DNA of 64,000 nt from Heliocidaris erythrogramma. Its lineage: Eukaryota > Echinodermata > Echinoidea > Camarodonta > Echinometridae. The DNA lies in assembly GCA_025617745.1 (NCBI GenBank), contig CM046869.1, positions 7,216,244 to 7,280,243 of the forward strand. Reading direction: 5' to 3'. The translations under genes were made by a program, and so were the position numbers. The notes under the pieces are model-generated. The model made no database searches and was not told the DNA's origin. It saw nothing but the letters and a program-made list of their open reading frames with translations. Shown here piece by piece: positions 21,469-32,865 of the stretch (position 1 is the stretch's first letter; each line of letters begins with the position of its first letter).

Positions 21469-21479
21469 ATATATACCAT

Positions 21480-21578
21480 TGTCCATTAGAATAGCATCTA
21501 GGAGCTCTTGCAGCACAGTAGAATATATAATATAGGTTCTGCGCTCTATAAATGATTTATTATTATTATTATTATATG
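21480..21578 (+). mobile_element. Truncated SINE 3' end
   Basis: GTTCTGCGCTCTATAAATGA followed by (TTA)n matches the 3' ends of the SINEs at 4.4 kb (GGCGCTATAAAAG..) and 63.6 kb (GCGCTATATAAATGGGC then (ATT)n). The tRNA-like head is missing. Confidence 0.5.
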
Positions 21579-21800
21579 TTATTCTTTGTTTTTCTTTCTA
21601 TCATTCCTTATGTTATACTTTTTTATTTCTATCTTACACTATATTATTTTTTGTTTTTACTTCTATCTTCTTCTCTTAATTCCTTATGTTATTCTTAGTT
21701 TTTATCCTTCTTTCTTCTTTTCTGTCTGTCTTTCCTCACGTTATTTTTTGTTTTTCCTTCTATCTTTTCCTCTTTCTATCGAGAAGTCCGCTTTTAGTCC
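21579..21800. repeat. T-rich pyrimidine tract, right part
   Basis: Continuation of the TTATTCTTTGTTTTT-type tract seen at 21.2-21.36 kb. Open frames here are phenylalanine/leucine artefacts. Confidence 0.6.
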
Positions 21801-23570
21801 TGACTAAAGCGGATTTACTGATGCTGACTAAGACCACTTCTGCCCCTGATTTGAAAAGGGTATTACAAATATTCACATTTTTACTAAAATAAGTGAAGGT
21901 CGAAAAGCAGGGGCGTCGGAACACTGCAAAATGTTCGGTGAAGGTTGCCCAACATGAAGGCAATAATGTGCGCAACTATAACTTTATGGTAATTATCATA
22001 ATTATATACCAAACTAGGGTGATTATGTGTTCAGCTTGTAGTAAAAGGTGATCTCGATCGGCAAATCCTTTTCTAAGTCATGTAAGTTGGGCCCACAACT
22101 GCCCAAACTTGGTCGGATAATTATGTTGCTCTTAACTGGGTATTTTTTTAGCACGTATTTTAAGAACGAAAGTCCCAAAATGTGGGGGCTGCTATTGATA
22201 CGAAACAAAAAAAAAATTGTCAACTAGAACATGTAGGAGTGTAGAAAGCGAAACATCCAATGAGTCAGCGGCTCTAATTGTAGCGCTATGGTCGCGTCAT
22301 TGCAAAGTTACATAGATCTAATCTGACTGACACCTAAAATCCATTCATTTTTAGATGAACATTTTGAGACAAGCTTTATTAGGTGTTATATCTTAAGGCA
22401 ATCAAACAGATTTTAATGAATTCATTACATCCTTTTATTGCACGCCTGACTTATGATTGAACTTAGTAAGTAAAAAACTGAAGCGAGGGTTGAATTGGTT
22501 TTACGATCCTTATACCAACACGTTTTTGGCGCTCGACGTGCACCTCTATCCCCCACCCCCTCTTTATGTGCACATTTTCTTCTCTGTTTTTTTTTTCGCC
22601 GTTGTATGTTACTCCGTCTCTTTCATGTTTCTCATGTATTTCCTTTCTTCTTCTTTTCTGTTGACATCAGCGTGATGAATGAGGCATCGAATTCTCGACC
22701 TGGGGTTATACGTACATCATAAGCATCACCTTTCATTGGGCATGTTTGGGATCTAAACATCGGTCGCTTCTCGGGTCCCTGGAAAAGAAAAGAAAAGAAA
22801 AGAAAAAGGTTTCGCGGTGAAAAAAAGTAAGCATGGGGAAGAATTAAAAAAATACGTGGTTCCAACTTCGCACCCCACCAAGCCCCAATTCCTCCCATAT
22901 TTCCCTTTGATTCGTTGGTTATTAAGGAGTCGGAAGCGAGGGGGTATTGGTAACAATAAAAACAACGCCGCGCGCAAGACTCGCCGCCAAGTGCTGAGCA
23001 GAATTTAACAAGCTCTTCTCAACCGGAAAGAAAAACTCTCGGGGAAAAGTTTTCTCTTTTATCTGCACATATGCTTATTCCTTCTTCCTTAAGTGAAGTG
23101 ATAGTGGTAGCAAAGAGGATGGGGGCGAATAAAAAAGTTTCCCCTTCCATTAAGCCCATGATTTGATAATCGAGATATCGCTAGGGCGAGGCAATTAGGG
23201 AAGGCCGAATTTCATGAGAGCTTGAGTAATGTCATGATATCACTTGCGGTTTTTCGTCTCGTCCTGCGCGTTTTATAAGCGCATTATGAGTTGCCTCGTA
23301 CTCGTTGCTGATTTCATATCTCTTTTGGCTTTTCAAAGACCGCGTGTGCGCCACTAGCGGTCTGCGTGCGCCCCAAACAATGAGATACAAGCTTCTTTGC
23401 TGACGTTGAAACGCGAGATTCTGTGTGCGCGCATTATTTCGACGTGCCATTTGGCGAGTAGGCGGCGACGCAAGGCACACAAACTGCCGACCAATTTACT
23501 TCTGATTAATTTTAGCTCAATCCTTGTTATTCAATTATTCACTTGTATCTTAACAAGACAACGATGAAAG
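21801..23570. other. Unassigned region
   Basis: Contains (GAAAA)n at 22783-22806 and GC-richer patches from about 22850. Short open frames on both strands show no domain. No gene recognised. Confidence 0.4.
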
Positions 23571-23571
23571 A

Positions 23572-23573
<2 letters not shown>

Positions 23574-23607
<34 letters not shown>
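23574..23607. repeat. (GA)n microsatellite
   Basis: Seventeen or so GA dinucleotides, ending GCGCGCG. Confidence 0.95.
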
Positions 23608-23609
<2 letters not shown>

Positions 23610-24477
23610 CGATAAAGGCAAGAGAAGATGTCAAAGAATAAAACGATTATACGTATTACGCACCCCGATTGTGAATGGCGATATAAAAAAAAAGAAAAGA
23701 AAGGGCACTCGGCGTTCGGATGAGTAAGATCGCGTGCCGGTTTTTCTCTCTGCCACCACCCCTGTTGTCGTCTAATGTTTGTTTAGTATTCATAGCTCTG
23801 TACTTGCGCACCCCCGGCGCATTGAATGGAAGTGACCTTAACACAGTAGTACCCGTTCCTCGCACACAATCCATTCGCGCGCTGACAACATGTTGGGGAG
23901 TTAAACAACGCAGGGGAGGGGGTGCCCCAGGCCAGCCTAGCCATACGTACTTACGATCTAAAAAAAAAAAAGAAAAGAAAAGGAAAAAAAAAGCCTCGGA
24001 CGATAGTTCACGGGATGCGAGCGAAGCGCGCGCGTAACAGATTGCGTGAAAGATGCGAACAGAAGTTTGTGGGTTTTAAGGGCAGGACGCCTTCAGGGGA
24101 TTGTTATATTTCTACTTTCTCTTTTTTGCTTTCTTCTTTTTCTTTCATCATCGCCTATTTCAAACAGAAAACAAGTTGCAGGAAGCGGGATAAGCAGGCT
24201 TATCAGGTTTTGCTTTGTAGAAAATGACAGGTTTTTTTTTCTTGAGCGGATAGCCCGCGCTCGATAAAGGGGTTATTTGGGGCGCATTTTAACACCATGG
24301 ATGAACAGGGAGCACGTGTTATATTGTTTTGGAATGACGAGTAATCTCCCTCCGTCCGCTCCTTCACAGTAAATCAAATTGTTGGGGCGCAAAAAACGAA
24401 ATGATTGGAGAAAACTTGAGAGGAACAACTAAGATAGTAAGAGGTAATGAGGTAGGGAGAATTAAAAGAAGAGTGGG

Positions 24478-24480
<3 letters not shown>
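23608..24480. other. Unassigned GC-richer region
   Basis: Overlapping frames (for example 23720-24037) include an A-rich AAAAGAAAAG run that translates as lysine. No recognised gene. Confidence 0.35.

Positions 24481-24482
<2 letters not shown>

Positions 24483-24520
<38 letters not shown>
24483..24520. repeat. (GA)n microsatellite
   Basis: Uninterrupted GA dinucleotides. Confidence 0.95.
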
Positions 24521-24521
<1 letters not shown>

Positions 24522-25130
24522 GGATTGAAACAAAAGGGTGCGGTCATGAAAAATGAGAAAGGAAGATCATAGCCCTCGGCACCGTATCCCCTATATACAG
24601 ACGAGATGACTTGTTCGGAAATGAGCGTCTAACACTAACACTAGCATTCATTTCCAATTGCAATTAATTGGTTTCAATTTCATTATGTCAGGACCCCATG
24701 GAAGGTCAACTTTTTCTACCCTGATGAAATATCAATAAATAATAATAATTAAATAATATCTATTCTTATCGGATAGACCGGACTTTTGCCCCCATGTGGA
24801 TGCCTAGCGTAGGGCAGAAGCGCGCGTTCACTGACCGGTGGGAAGCCAATGTCCGAAAGCTGGTCCCCTCGCTGTGACATATGCCGCGCGTAAAATTCCT
24901 GTCGCTCGTCCAAGCCAGGCGCAAGCCCCCTCCCTCCGAGAAAGACTCTCACCCAGCAGGTACTATACCATCAGAACATGCCTCATGGGGGCTTTCAGAC
25001 CAGGGAGACACTTGACATAGAGGCCCTTCCCTTACCCCCCTCGACAAACACTTGGCCTCTTAGCAAATCCACCATTGCCTCTAAATTAGCTTTAGATATG
25101 GGGCTCGAGAGCAAACCAAATTGATCATCG
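24521..25130. other. Unassigned region
   Basis: An intermediate-GC patch at 24770-25060 with short open frames on both strands. Nothing recognised. Confidence 0.4.
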
Positions 25131-25134
25131 GAAA

Positions 25135-25240
25135 GAGCTAGAGAAGGGGAGAGAGTTAGAGAGATGCAAAGAAGTAGAGTGAGAGAGAGAGGGAGAGAGA
25201 GAGAGAGAGAGAGAGAGTGGGGGGGGGGGGGGGGTGGTGG
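25135..25240. repeat. (GA)n tract ending in poly-G
   Basis: GAGAGAGA blocks from 25140 pass into a G run at 25220-25234. Same GA-then-G layout as at 9.9, 39.0 and 61.5 kb. Confidence 0.9.
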
Positions 25241-26700
25241 GAGTACGTCAAAATGATGACGGTTTGCCTCTTTTGCTGGACATAGCTGTAAACTCGTTCC
25301 CCTCATCACTCAACTGAGACCCTCCATCATCCACCCCCGTCCCGACTCGGGTAAATGCGAAAGTAAACAAGAATACATTAAGATTGAATACCCCGAAAAA
25401 TGGCCGTTAGAAAAAATTGTTAAAGTAACAGACGTTCAATGACGTCTTGACCAAACGAAAACTCCCGGCAGCATCATTTTCATCCCTCCTCCTCTATATT
25501 ACTGCCACTCCGAGGAGGGGGAGAGAAAATTGAAAAGTGACGGACCAGCAAAATATTGCTATCATTTCCCCCCGTTTTCTTTTTTTTTTTTGCTTGTGTG
25601 GATGATGGAGGAAATAACTTGCAAGCGAGTTGAAACAAACAGCAATGAATAATTAATATTTACAGTTATCACCGAAGGGGACAAGAGGCAGCAGCAGCAG
25701 ATGGGCGAACGCGCCGTGCCGTTTCGGGTCGGTTCGCGCCATCCCCATCCCAGCCCTTCTTTACCCGTCAACTATGAATTAATCATTGTACTACAAATCC
25801 TACCTTCCTACTGTTGAGTAATGACAGCCTGGCTACAATTACAACTAAAAAAAAAGAGAGAAGAGAGAGAAGAGAAGAGATTTTTATGACTGTGATTTCT
25901 TAATGGATTAAGCCAATAAAATTTATTGATTGTTCATCGTTGGAACCATGAATAGCTAAGACAGCTATTCGTCAAAATGTTCTGAGTAAAATGCGCCAGT
26001 ACGGGTGGATTCTTTTCCCCGTTGTGGCGTGTTTATTCTGAGAATGAATGAAAAAAGTCGCTCCACAGACCCCAGTTGTGGTGTCAAACTGGTAACAGTT
26101 ATTGGTAAAATGATTTTGTTACGAAGCCCCCATTTTATCACGAATTCGGAGTTAGGCAAACAGGCACGAAATAACGTCCATGGCCAATGTAAACATTTTA
26201 CGTCGAGAACAATGTCTGCCCCGTTGATATTAATATTTCGATAGCAAGGAGTGCCCCCTTGCTTGAAAATGTTTACTTTTTCAGAGTTGTCATGAGTACA
26301 AACGCAATTTAACGCAATTTGTGCTGCAACAAAATGTGTAATCTTTTATTAGGCAAAGCTTGTGCCCTCATTGTAGGGAAACCCAAATTTGAGCACAATC
26401 AAGCTTAACGTATTCACCTTCTGTCATTCTGAAATCCTAAAGGAATATCATTCTTGGTTTTAAAAAAAGTGGACCCACTTGAGCATAAAATCGCCAAAGT
26501 TTTTAAGCACAGGTTTCATACCCTCTCAGCGTGTCATTTCGCGCACTATTTTTTTTTTAACATTAAAAAAATAAATAGTGCGCGAATTGACAAGATCGGC
26601 TAGGAACTTGTACAGTGTCATATATGAATGTTATGAGTACAACATGAAACTAAGCAGTGACGGGTAATTAATCTACAAAATTAAAAAGTTGAAAAGGCTA
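25241..26700. other. Unassigned region
   Basis: Contains an AAAAGAGAGAAGAGAGAAGA purine stretch at about 25847-25880 and an inverted pair GCGCACTATTTTTT / AAATAGTGCGCGAATT at 26553-26590. No gene recognised. Confidence 0.4.
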
Positions 26701-26704
26701 ACAG

Positions 26705-26978
26705 TTACCAGTTGCGTAGCGCTAGTCCAGATATTGAGGGGGCACTGTGTGATGAGGGGGGGGGGCAACTATTTTATTAAGTAGATGAAATTCAAGAGAG
26801 AACAAGGGCCTTGGTTGGGGGTGGAGGGATGTGGGAGGGGGTGATTTCATCAGGCTACTTTTCTGAGTCGCATTCCCCTTCTCCCTTTCTTCTATCTTCC
26901 CTCCCTTTTACTCCCCCTTTTTAAAAAATTGGGGAGGGCACATGACCCGTGCCTCCAGTAGTAACGCCACTGTTACTA
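26705..26978. mobile_element. G-rich MITE-like element with CAGTNGCGT ends
   Basis: Left edge CAGTTGCGTAGCGCTAGTCC and right edge GTAACGCCACTG are inverted over the outer CAGTGGCGT word. The inside is GGGGGCAC..GGGGGGGG on the left and GGGAGGGCACATGACCCGTGC on the right. CAGTGGCGTAGC-type termini with G-rich flanks are common in invertebrate non-autonomous elements. Interior boundaries are approximate. Confidence 0.5.
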
Positions 26979-27970
26979 ACAAATAATAACCTTCAAGTAA
27001 ACTTTATTAACATTTCCAGATTACGCGAGCCAGAAGAAGAGTTTTGACACAACAGCCATCAAAGAGTAGAAACTCGGGTAAAAGTAAAGCCCCGTCGAGA
27101 AGAGTGGGAAGCCCCCCCCCCCCCCCACAACCATTAGTCTGCCATTTTGGTTGGAGAGCAAGATATTCATAATTCTAAGACAAAATGAGTTAAACTCCTG
27201 TCAAATCTTTGCACATTCATTTGTTTTTATCAAAATACGTGCTATTTAATACCAAGCAAGGCTCCAGGAAATTATCCGATAAAGAAATTACTGGGTTATT
27301 TTTTGACAAAGCAAATAAAAACATGTTTTGATCTGACATAAAGGATGTCCTTACCCATGCGACTGGACTATCAAGTTTAATTTCACTTACCTTATAAATA
27401 GACAGAAACCATGGCAACGGCCTGATGAATCAATCAGGATCTGGTCATTTGAAAAGGGTCAAATAATCATCAATTATCTAGTTAACCTTGGTTGTGTCCA
27501 AACAGAAATACAGTATAGGCTTTATAAAAGTGTGATTCTAATTATTTTTAAGGATGTTATTTGCAGGATTTCAAACTACCCTAGATTTACACAAGAGTAT
27601 TCGAGGTAACTGAAAGCTTTATCGAAACTCTAATCCCAACAGTTGCCGATTTTGCAAAATGTTGTCGATTTAAAAAAAAGGATTTTGTTTTGTCGTTGTT
27701 CATGTTGTTTACGATCGTGAGAATATCCATAATCATGATATTCATTTATATATCATAATACTTCAAACTAAATGCGTACGGGCACATTATCGTGAGAGGG
27801 CAGACGCCTTTTAAAACTTTCATGTTCCTACTTTAATGTTTCTAATTTTTGCGAAGCGAGAAGGTAAACATTTTGACACGCTTTCTAGTGAAAATGTACC
27901 AAACAATACATACCGGGGCGCGTCGCTGCCCGCGTATGAGGTGGTGGTTGCCTGAATATCAGAACTTTTA
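26979..27970. other. Unassigned AT-rich region
   Basis: Contains a C run at 27112-27126. No gene or dispersed repeat recognised. Confidence 0.45.
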
Positions 27971-27977
27971 AAATCCT

Positions 27978-28105
27978 CGGGGGGGGGGGGGGGGGCTGCA
28001 GCACCCAGATAGCCTCATACACTAGATGCTTCTAGTGTATGAGGGGGGGGGAGGGGGGGGGGGAGGGGGCTGCAGCACCAGATAGCCTCATACACTAGAT
28101 GCTTC
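27978..28105. repeat. Tandem duplication with hairpin and poly-G runs
   Basis: The unit GGGGCTGCAGCACC(C)AGATAGCCTCATACACTAGATGCTTC occurs twice (about 27991-28032 and 28066-28104). Between the two lies TCTAGTGTATGAGG, which makes 28013-28044 a 14-bp perfect stem with a 4-nt loop. The flanks are G runs. Confidence 0.8.
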
Positions 28106-28139
28106 ACACAACTTGAACGTGATATAAGTTGAAAGCTGC

Positions 28140-28620
28140 GCGGATCTCAGCCTATACATTACACATTTTCTTCTTTTTCTTATACTCTTTCTCCCTGTTC
28201 CTCCACGTCCTATTTCCCCTTATCTTTCTCGTTTTCTTGTTTTTTCTTCTCCCACATCCCTTTTCCATTTTCTATATAGACCTAAATTTCACCCAAATTA
28301 GTTTTGCTGTTCAATATAAATTTTAGAAGCATATGGGGACTGTATTAGAAAAGTGATAAACGGTACTTATCATTTCTCTTCTTCTACATCCTCTTTTTTT
28401 CTTCGTTTTCCCTGCTTTCTCCTTCTTCTACTCTTATTCCCCCTTCTTCACCTTCCCTCTCTTCCTTGCCTTCTTCTTTTGATTGCTATTGTTCTTTTAA
28501 TCCTTTTATTTCCCCCTTTTTATTCAATTCTTCTGTTTTCCTGCTCCTACCATTTCTCTTCGTTTTCTTCTCCCTTTTTCTTATAGTTTTTTCTAAGTAT
28601 TTTTTTTTTCCATGTACAAA
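28140..28620. repeat. Polypyrimidine-rich region
   Basis: Mostly C and T (TTCTTCT, CTCCC, TTTTCTTC words) with a short mixed interval at 28266-28360. Open frames are Phe/Leu/Ser artefacts. Confidence 0.75.
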
Positions 28621-29605
28621 CCTTATTCTATATTTTCGTGTCCTTCATGTCGTCATGGTCTTGTTCGTTTTAATCTCGTACTTTGACATTCAAATTGCAA
28701 TCAACCTGGATGTTTTCCTCTCAGTTCATTTTGTAAGCCTAACATTTATCTCCAGCAAATGTGCGTAGAAAATGCGACACTGACATCAAACATTCAGAAG
28801 CAATTTTCGGGTACTTTTCATCAATAAGACATTGCAAAATCTAGTTCTTGGTACGTCATTCATAGCTCTTTCTTGTGGAGAAATTGGTCCAGCGCACGGG
28901 GTTCGCGTGCCCGCCGTCACCCCGGGGATGTAGACACGAGGACCGCTCAATCATCGCTAAACGAGACCCATGACAGCCCGGGCTTGCGCCCAGCCACAAT
29001 AGTGTAGAACTACAGGGTGTTTCAGCAAAATGCAGTTTGGGGATAGCGAAACTTGAGTAAGGTAAGATCAGTGGTTAGAAAGAAGAGCTCAACAAAGCAT
29101 TGCTGTTTGAATTTTGTCTCCGTCGACGAGGGAAAAGAACAAAACAACAACAAATAGTTCTAATTACCTGTCTATTAAAGGAGAATCGTGCAGAAAGGCT
29201 ATTATTCGTTCTGGCATTTCCTAAAAAATAGTAAATTAACAGAACGGCTGGTAAAGCTCATGAAAAATCCCTGTCTTCAGAATTCCCCCCAATATGCCAT
29301 TTGATGAATGGGAAGACACCCGAGAATCGTGAGAAGTGGAAAGTTTCTTTTCTACTAAAGTGGATTAGAGAGCAAATAGGCGAGGGAGGACACACACTTA
29401 GCTGCATCATTTAGCCGCATTATGAATTATATGACAATTATACGGCGTTTATTCAAGCAAAATGAAATGAAATGAGGTATTCTGCCTATACTCTTCAATA
29501 AATTTCAATTTTGCAAGTCGACTTCACATGACGAAATTTGTGCTGAAGTTTTAAATTCACTTACCTTGTCAAATAAAGTATTCTTGAACAGACACGAGTT
29601 CAAGA
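28621..29605. other. Unassigned region
   Basis: A GC-richer patch (28880-29000) contains GCGCACGGGG..CCCGCCGTCACC but no tRNA or other RNA fold that I recognise. No gene called. Confidence 0.4.
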
Positions 29606-29611
29606 TGGAAA

Positions 29612-29745
29612 ATCAAATTCAGATTCAGATTCAGATTTATTCACCGTTTCAATCATAGTAACATAATTATACTGTAGTGCATAACATAAAATACTTAGTA
29701 AATACAACAACAACAATGATAACAATGATCCTTTGTCATAGTTTT
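29612..29745 (-). mobile_element. Possible non-LTR retrotransposon 3' end on the minus strand
   Basis: Read on the minus strand it ends GGTGAATAAATCTGAATCTGAATCTG. An AATAAA word passing into a hexamer repeat is a typical LINE 3' tail. The same AATAAA (29636-29641) could instead be the poly(A) signal of the candidate exon at 29756-29875. No reverse transcriptase sequence is visible. Confidence 0.45.
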
Positions 29746-29755
29746 GAGTACATAA

Positions 29756-29875
29756 TCACATATCAGTAATTAAAGTATATGATGCACAAATTCTCAAAGG
29801 ATTCCACGAATCCCTAAAAGGACATTTTAAATGCTTTTCAATCGCTCTCACAGTTTGGTCACTGAACGCAAACTT
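29756..29875 (-). CDS. Candidate terminal exon on the minus strand, unidentified
   Basis: On the minus strand a strong pyrimidine tract (TTTGTTTTTCTTTCAG) ends at 29876. It is followed by 39 sense codons and a TGA at 29756-29758, beginning KFAFSDQTVRAIEKHL and ending SYTLITDM. An AATAAA lies about 115 nt downstream (29636-29641). The splice-acceptor, short last exon, stop and poly(A) order is what a real last exon looks like, and the peptide is not low-complexity. I do not recognise the family. Against it: the AATAAA sits in a LINE-like hexamer tail, and no convincing upstream exon is certain, although 29950-30000 has another AG/GT-bounded open segment. Confidence 0.25.
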   Translation of the reverse strand, partial: KFAFSDQTVRAIEKHLKCPFRDSWNPLRICASYTLITDM

Positions 29876-30039
29876 CTGAAAGAAAAACAAAGAGGATTGG
29901 ACAGAAACAAAGAAAAATACCAAGCTGAAAATTACTTCCAAGTACAAATTTTGTTGAGTAACTCCACTGGTTTCTTTTTCATCGTCTGCAAAAAGCACCG
30001 GCAAGTGGCCAATAAAACGTCGTAAAAATGCCAAAACTG

Positions 30040-30335
30040 TCGAGGGAAATTAGAGGAATATTAGATATCTACCTTCATGATTTGTTCCAGATTGAGGTAT
30101 CTGTTATGATTCCACACCAAGGGACAATAAATTTTCACCCTTAATAGGACTCGGATGAGGAAGAATTATCTTAAAACAAAACGACTATTTGACGGTTGTC
30201 TTCACTTTTTCGGAACAGTGAGATGAATGATAGACGGTGCAGGACACTTGATATGACTTCTGTTAACAATAATCTCGATCATAATTTGAATTATAATATG
30301 GCTGAGCTAAATACATAGCACTGACCTTTGGTTTG
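30040..30335. other. Unassigned AT-rich spacer
   Basis: Nothing recognised. Confidence 0.4.
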
Positions 30336-30337
30336 TA

Positions 30338-30345
30338 TCATCATT

Positions 30346-30394
<49 letters not shown>

Positions 30395-30606
30395 CCACCA
30401 CGACTAACTGTGGCGCTTATTACAGTCATTGCTGCGACGGCGTCATCATCGCAATCCTCATTATAATCATTAAAATCATCACCATTATCATCTCTACTAT
30501 CACCGTCGTCATTACTCTCACCTATTTCATCATATCCACACCATTATCATCATCATCACCACGGTCATCATCGTTATCATCATCATCATTATCATCATCG
30601 TCGTCA
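30338..30606. repeat. (ATC)n microsatellite, pure then interrupted
   Basis: Nearly pure CAT units at 30338-30395, then degenerate CAT/CAC/CGT units to 30606 with a purer block at about 30540-30605. The 102-codon open frame over it is a repeat translation. Confidence 0.95.
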
Positions 30607-31540
30607 TTAAAGCCTCATCATTGCTACCATAATTAACATCAATCATAACCATTAACAATCCTAAAGAGGGAGACTTAAAATAAAACAAGAACCGAAGATT
30701 TCATTGACATGATTTAAGCAGATGGCAATTACACCAAAGATAGAAAAGAGAATAATGATGACGACTGGGTGACTAGGGGGAAAGAGGAGGCGACGTGAAA
30801 TAAGTTTTTGATGATTATGGTTAATATAATAACTAATAATATGATATGAAAAATATCACAAGTGGGGAAAAAAAGGAATGACGGCGAGATGAGAAAAAGT
30901 TGGGTTGAATATACGCCAGAAGACAACAACGAGGTAAACATTAATAAAGACCCAACATGCTTGTCTATCTGAAGGCGATTTTTGAAAGTAAACCCGAAAC
31001 TCCCCCCCCCCCCCCCCCCCCCCTAAAAAAATCAATCTGTAGGTCACACTCTACACACCAGTGACCCATCGCTTCCGCGAAAAAAAGACATCTTGGTACA
31101 GAACGGATCACTTTCTACAACCTGTTGTTTAAACAAAACTTCGGACGCTTCTTAAAACTATCCTCGACCCAGAACAAAGATCGTTCAGGGTGAAGGATGA
31201 CGAGAACAAGGAAAAAGAAGAAACCTTTTTCTTCTTCACCGCAAATGGCTTTGATGAGGAATTCTCGCAATTACCAAATCTATAAAACTTTACATTTGCT
31301 TGTTCCACGAACGCCCTCCAATCTCATAAAGTCAATTTTCCGCGGCTTTCTGATGGTTTATTGATTTTGCTGTGAGAAAGTTTCCACCGCGTAAAAATCC
31401 ACGGGATTTATCTTGAGCAGACGATACAGGGGTTCGCGCCAAAACGTCTCAAGGAGTAATATTGTGGGCGATTTCAGTTGATACTTTGATCATGGCTAAA
31501 GAAAGATGTTATAGAAACACAGGGTGTGAAAGAGAGAAGG
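30607..31540. other. Unassigned region with poly-C run
   Basis: A C run at about 31003-31022 is the complement of the poly-G runs elsewhere. No gene recognised. Confidence 0.45.
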
Positions 31541-31544
31541 ATAG

Positions 31545-31554
31545 GACAGAGACG

Positions 31555-31593
<39 letters not shown>

Positions 31594-31710
31594 AGATCAA
31601 AAGACAGATAAAAAATACAAAGAGAAAGGTAGTTGAGAGAACAATAATATGACGGAGAGAGAGAGAGAGAGAGAGAAACAGAGGAATAAAGGGAAAGAGA
31701 AAAAAGACAG
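31545..31710. repeat. (GA)n-rich purine tract
   Basis: Two GAGAGA blocks (31559-31588 and 31655-31677) in otherwise purine-rich sequence. Confidence 0.9.
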
Positions 31711-32445
31711 ACAAAGTGGGATATTCTGAAGAAATAGGAACACTTGGTTAAAGATTACATAATTTTAACTTGGGGTTAGAAATAGTATAATCTAATTAAA
31801 AAGGATGATAATGAAAGTAAAAAATTCCAGTAAATCACTTCACAAGAAAGGGGGCATTATAAGGAAGATTGAAGAAATTACAACGGGACTGGGGGAAACA
31901 GGTAAAGCAAAGATGAAGTTTAACAAACCAGATTTAATAAAGAAACAGAAGATGACGATCCTATATATTTAGTGTTAGAAATGAAAACGAGAGAAAGGCT
32001 GTTTTAAAGTGAATTAAATGATTATGAATTAGTACTAAGTAGTTTAGATACAATGATTTATCATTCTACGAGGGAAATTGGAAAACTTAAGATTGTAAGT
32101 AAAGCCAACTAAATTTTTTTATGTTCAGCTCATCTGCACGATGAACGACAAAACTTGAGAGCGCCAGCATTCGGCTGCTTGTCAACAATCCGTCGTACCT
32201 TGCCAACTTCACTGGCGTTGCCGCGGTGAAATCTTTATCGTCCCCTAAAACAGAAAAAAAGATGGAAGAAGTACAGGGAAAAGATGGGGTTTGAAATACG
32301 GGTAGCACGCGCGAGGACTTGACATTAAAACAAGTGTGAAAACACAAGTGTAGATTGATAGAAGCTCAAGTCCGCCCAATCAACACCTAATGATCCGCGG
32401 ATAAGGCGTGTGGGTGGTAGAACGACAATTTTCACCGCTGCGATA
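31711..32445. other. Unassigned region
   Basis: A purine-biased AT-rich stretch, then intermediate GC at 32140-32440. Minus-strand frames of 86 and 99 codons have no recognised domain. Confidence 0.4.
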
Positions 32446-32524
32446 TTAACCCGTTGACTACTAAATTTTCTCATTCCCATAGTATTCACACAGGAGCCAC
32501 CCGGTTCCGGTAGCCAGTGGGTTA
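32446..32524. mobile_element. 79-bp TTAACCC micro-element, copy C
   Basis: Begins TTAACCCGTTGACTACTAAA and ends GCCAGTGGGTTA. Shares CTCATTCCCATAG and CACCCGGTTCCGGTAG with copies at 1811 and 9403. Confidence 0.75.
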
Positions 32525-32780
32525 GGCAAAACTTTAAAGGACGGGGTAAGAAATGTTCTCCATCCGATCTACCCCCACTGGAGCATCTCTCATCGATGGA
32601 GACCCAGGGTCCATTCCTCCCCATAGCTCTGCCGAAGAGATGGGAGCTAACTCGTTTGTATTAAACACCCCGTATATTTTGAGGGCGTTATACAGTTAAG
32701 GAGGTAAAATAAGAGGACGAAGGGCGCATGCTTAATCCAATCCTTCCTCTCTCTTCAATCATCTATTGTCATGGGAGAGG
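32525..32780. other. Unassigned spacer
   Basis: Intermediate GC, no gene recognised. Confidence 0.4.
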
Positions 32781-32784
32781 GATG

Positions 32785-32865
32785 GATGAGAGAAAGAGAG
32801 AGAAGGAGAGAAAGAGAGAGAGAGAGAGAGAGAAGATTGAAATTGAAAGAGGGAGAGAGAGACGC
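32785..32865. repeat. (GA)n-rich purine tract
   Basis: GAGAGA and GAAAGA blocks, purest at 32814-32833. Confidence 0.9.

Noticed and set aside
28880-29005. Structured RNA gene in a GC-rich patch
   Set aside because: Some complementarity (GCGCACGGGG, CCCGCCGTC) but no fold or box motif matching a known RNA class.
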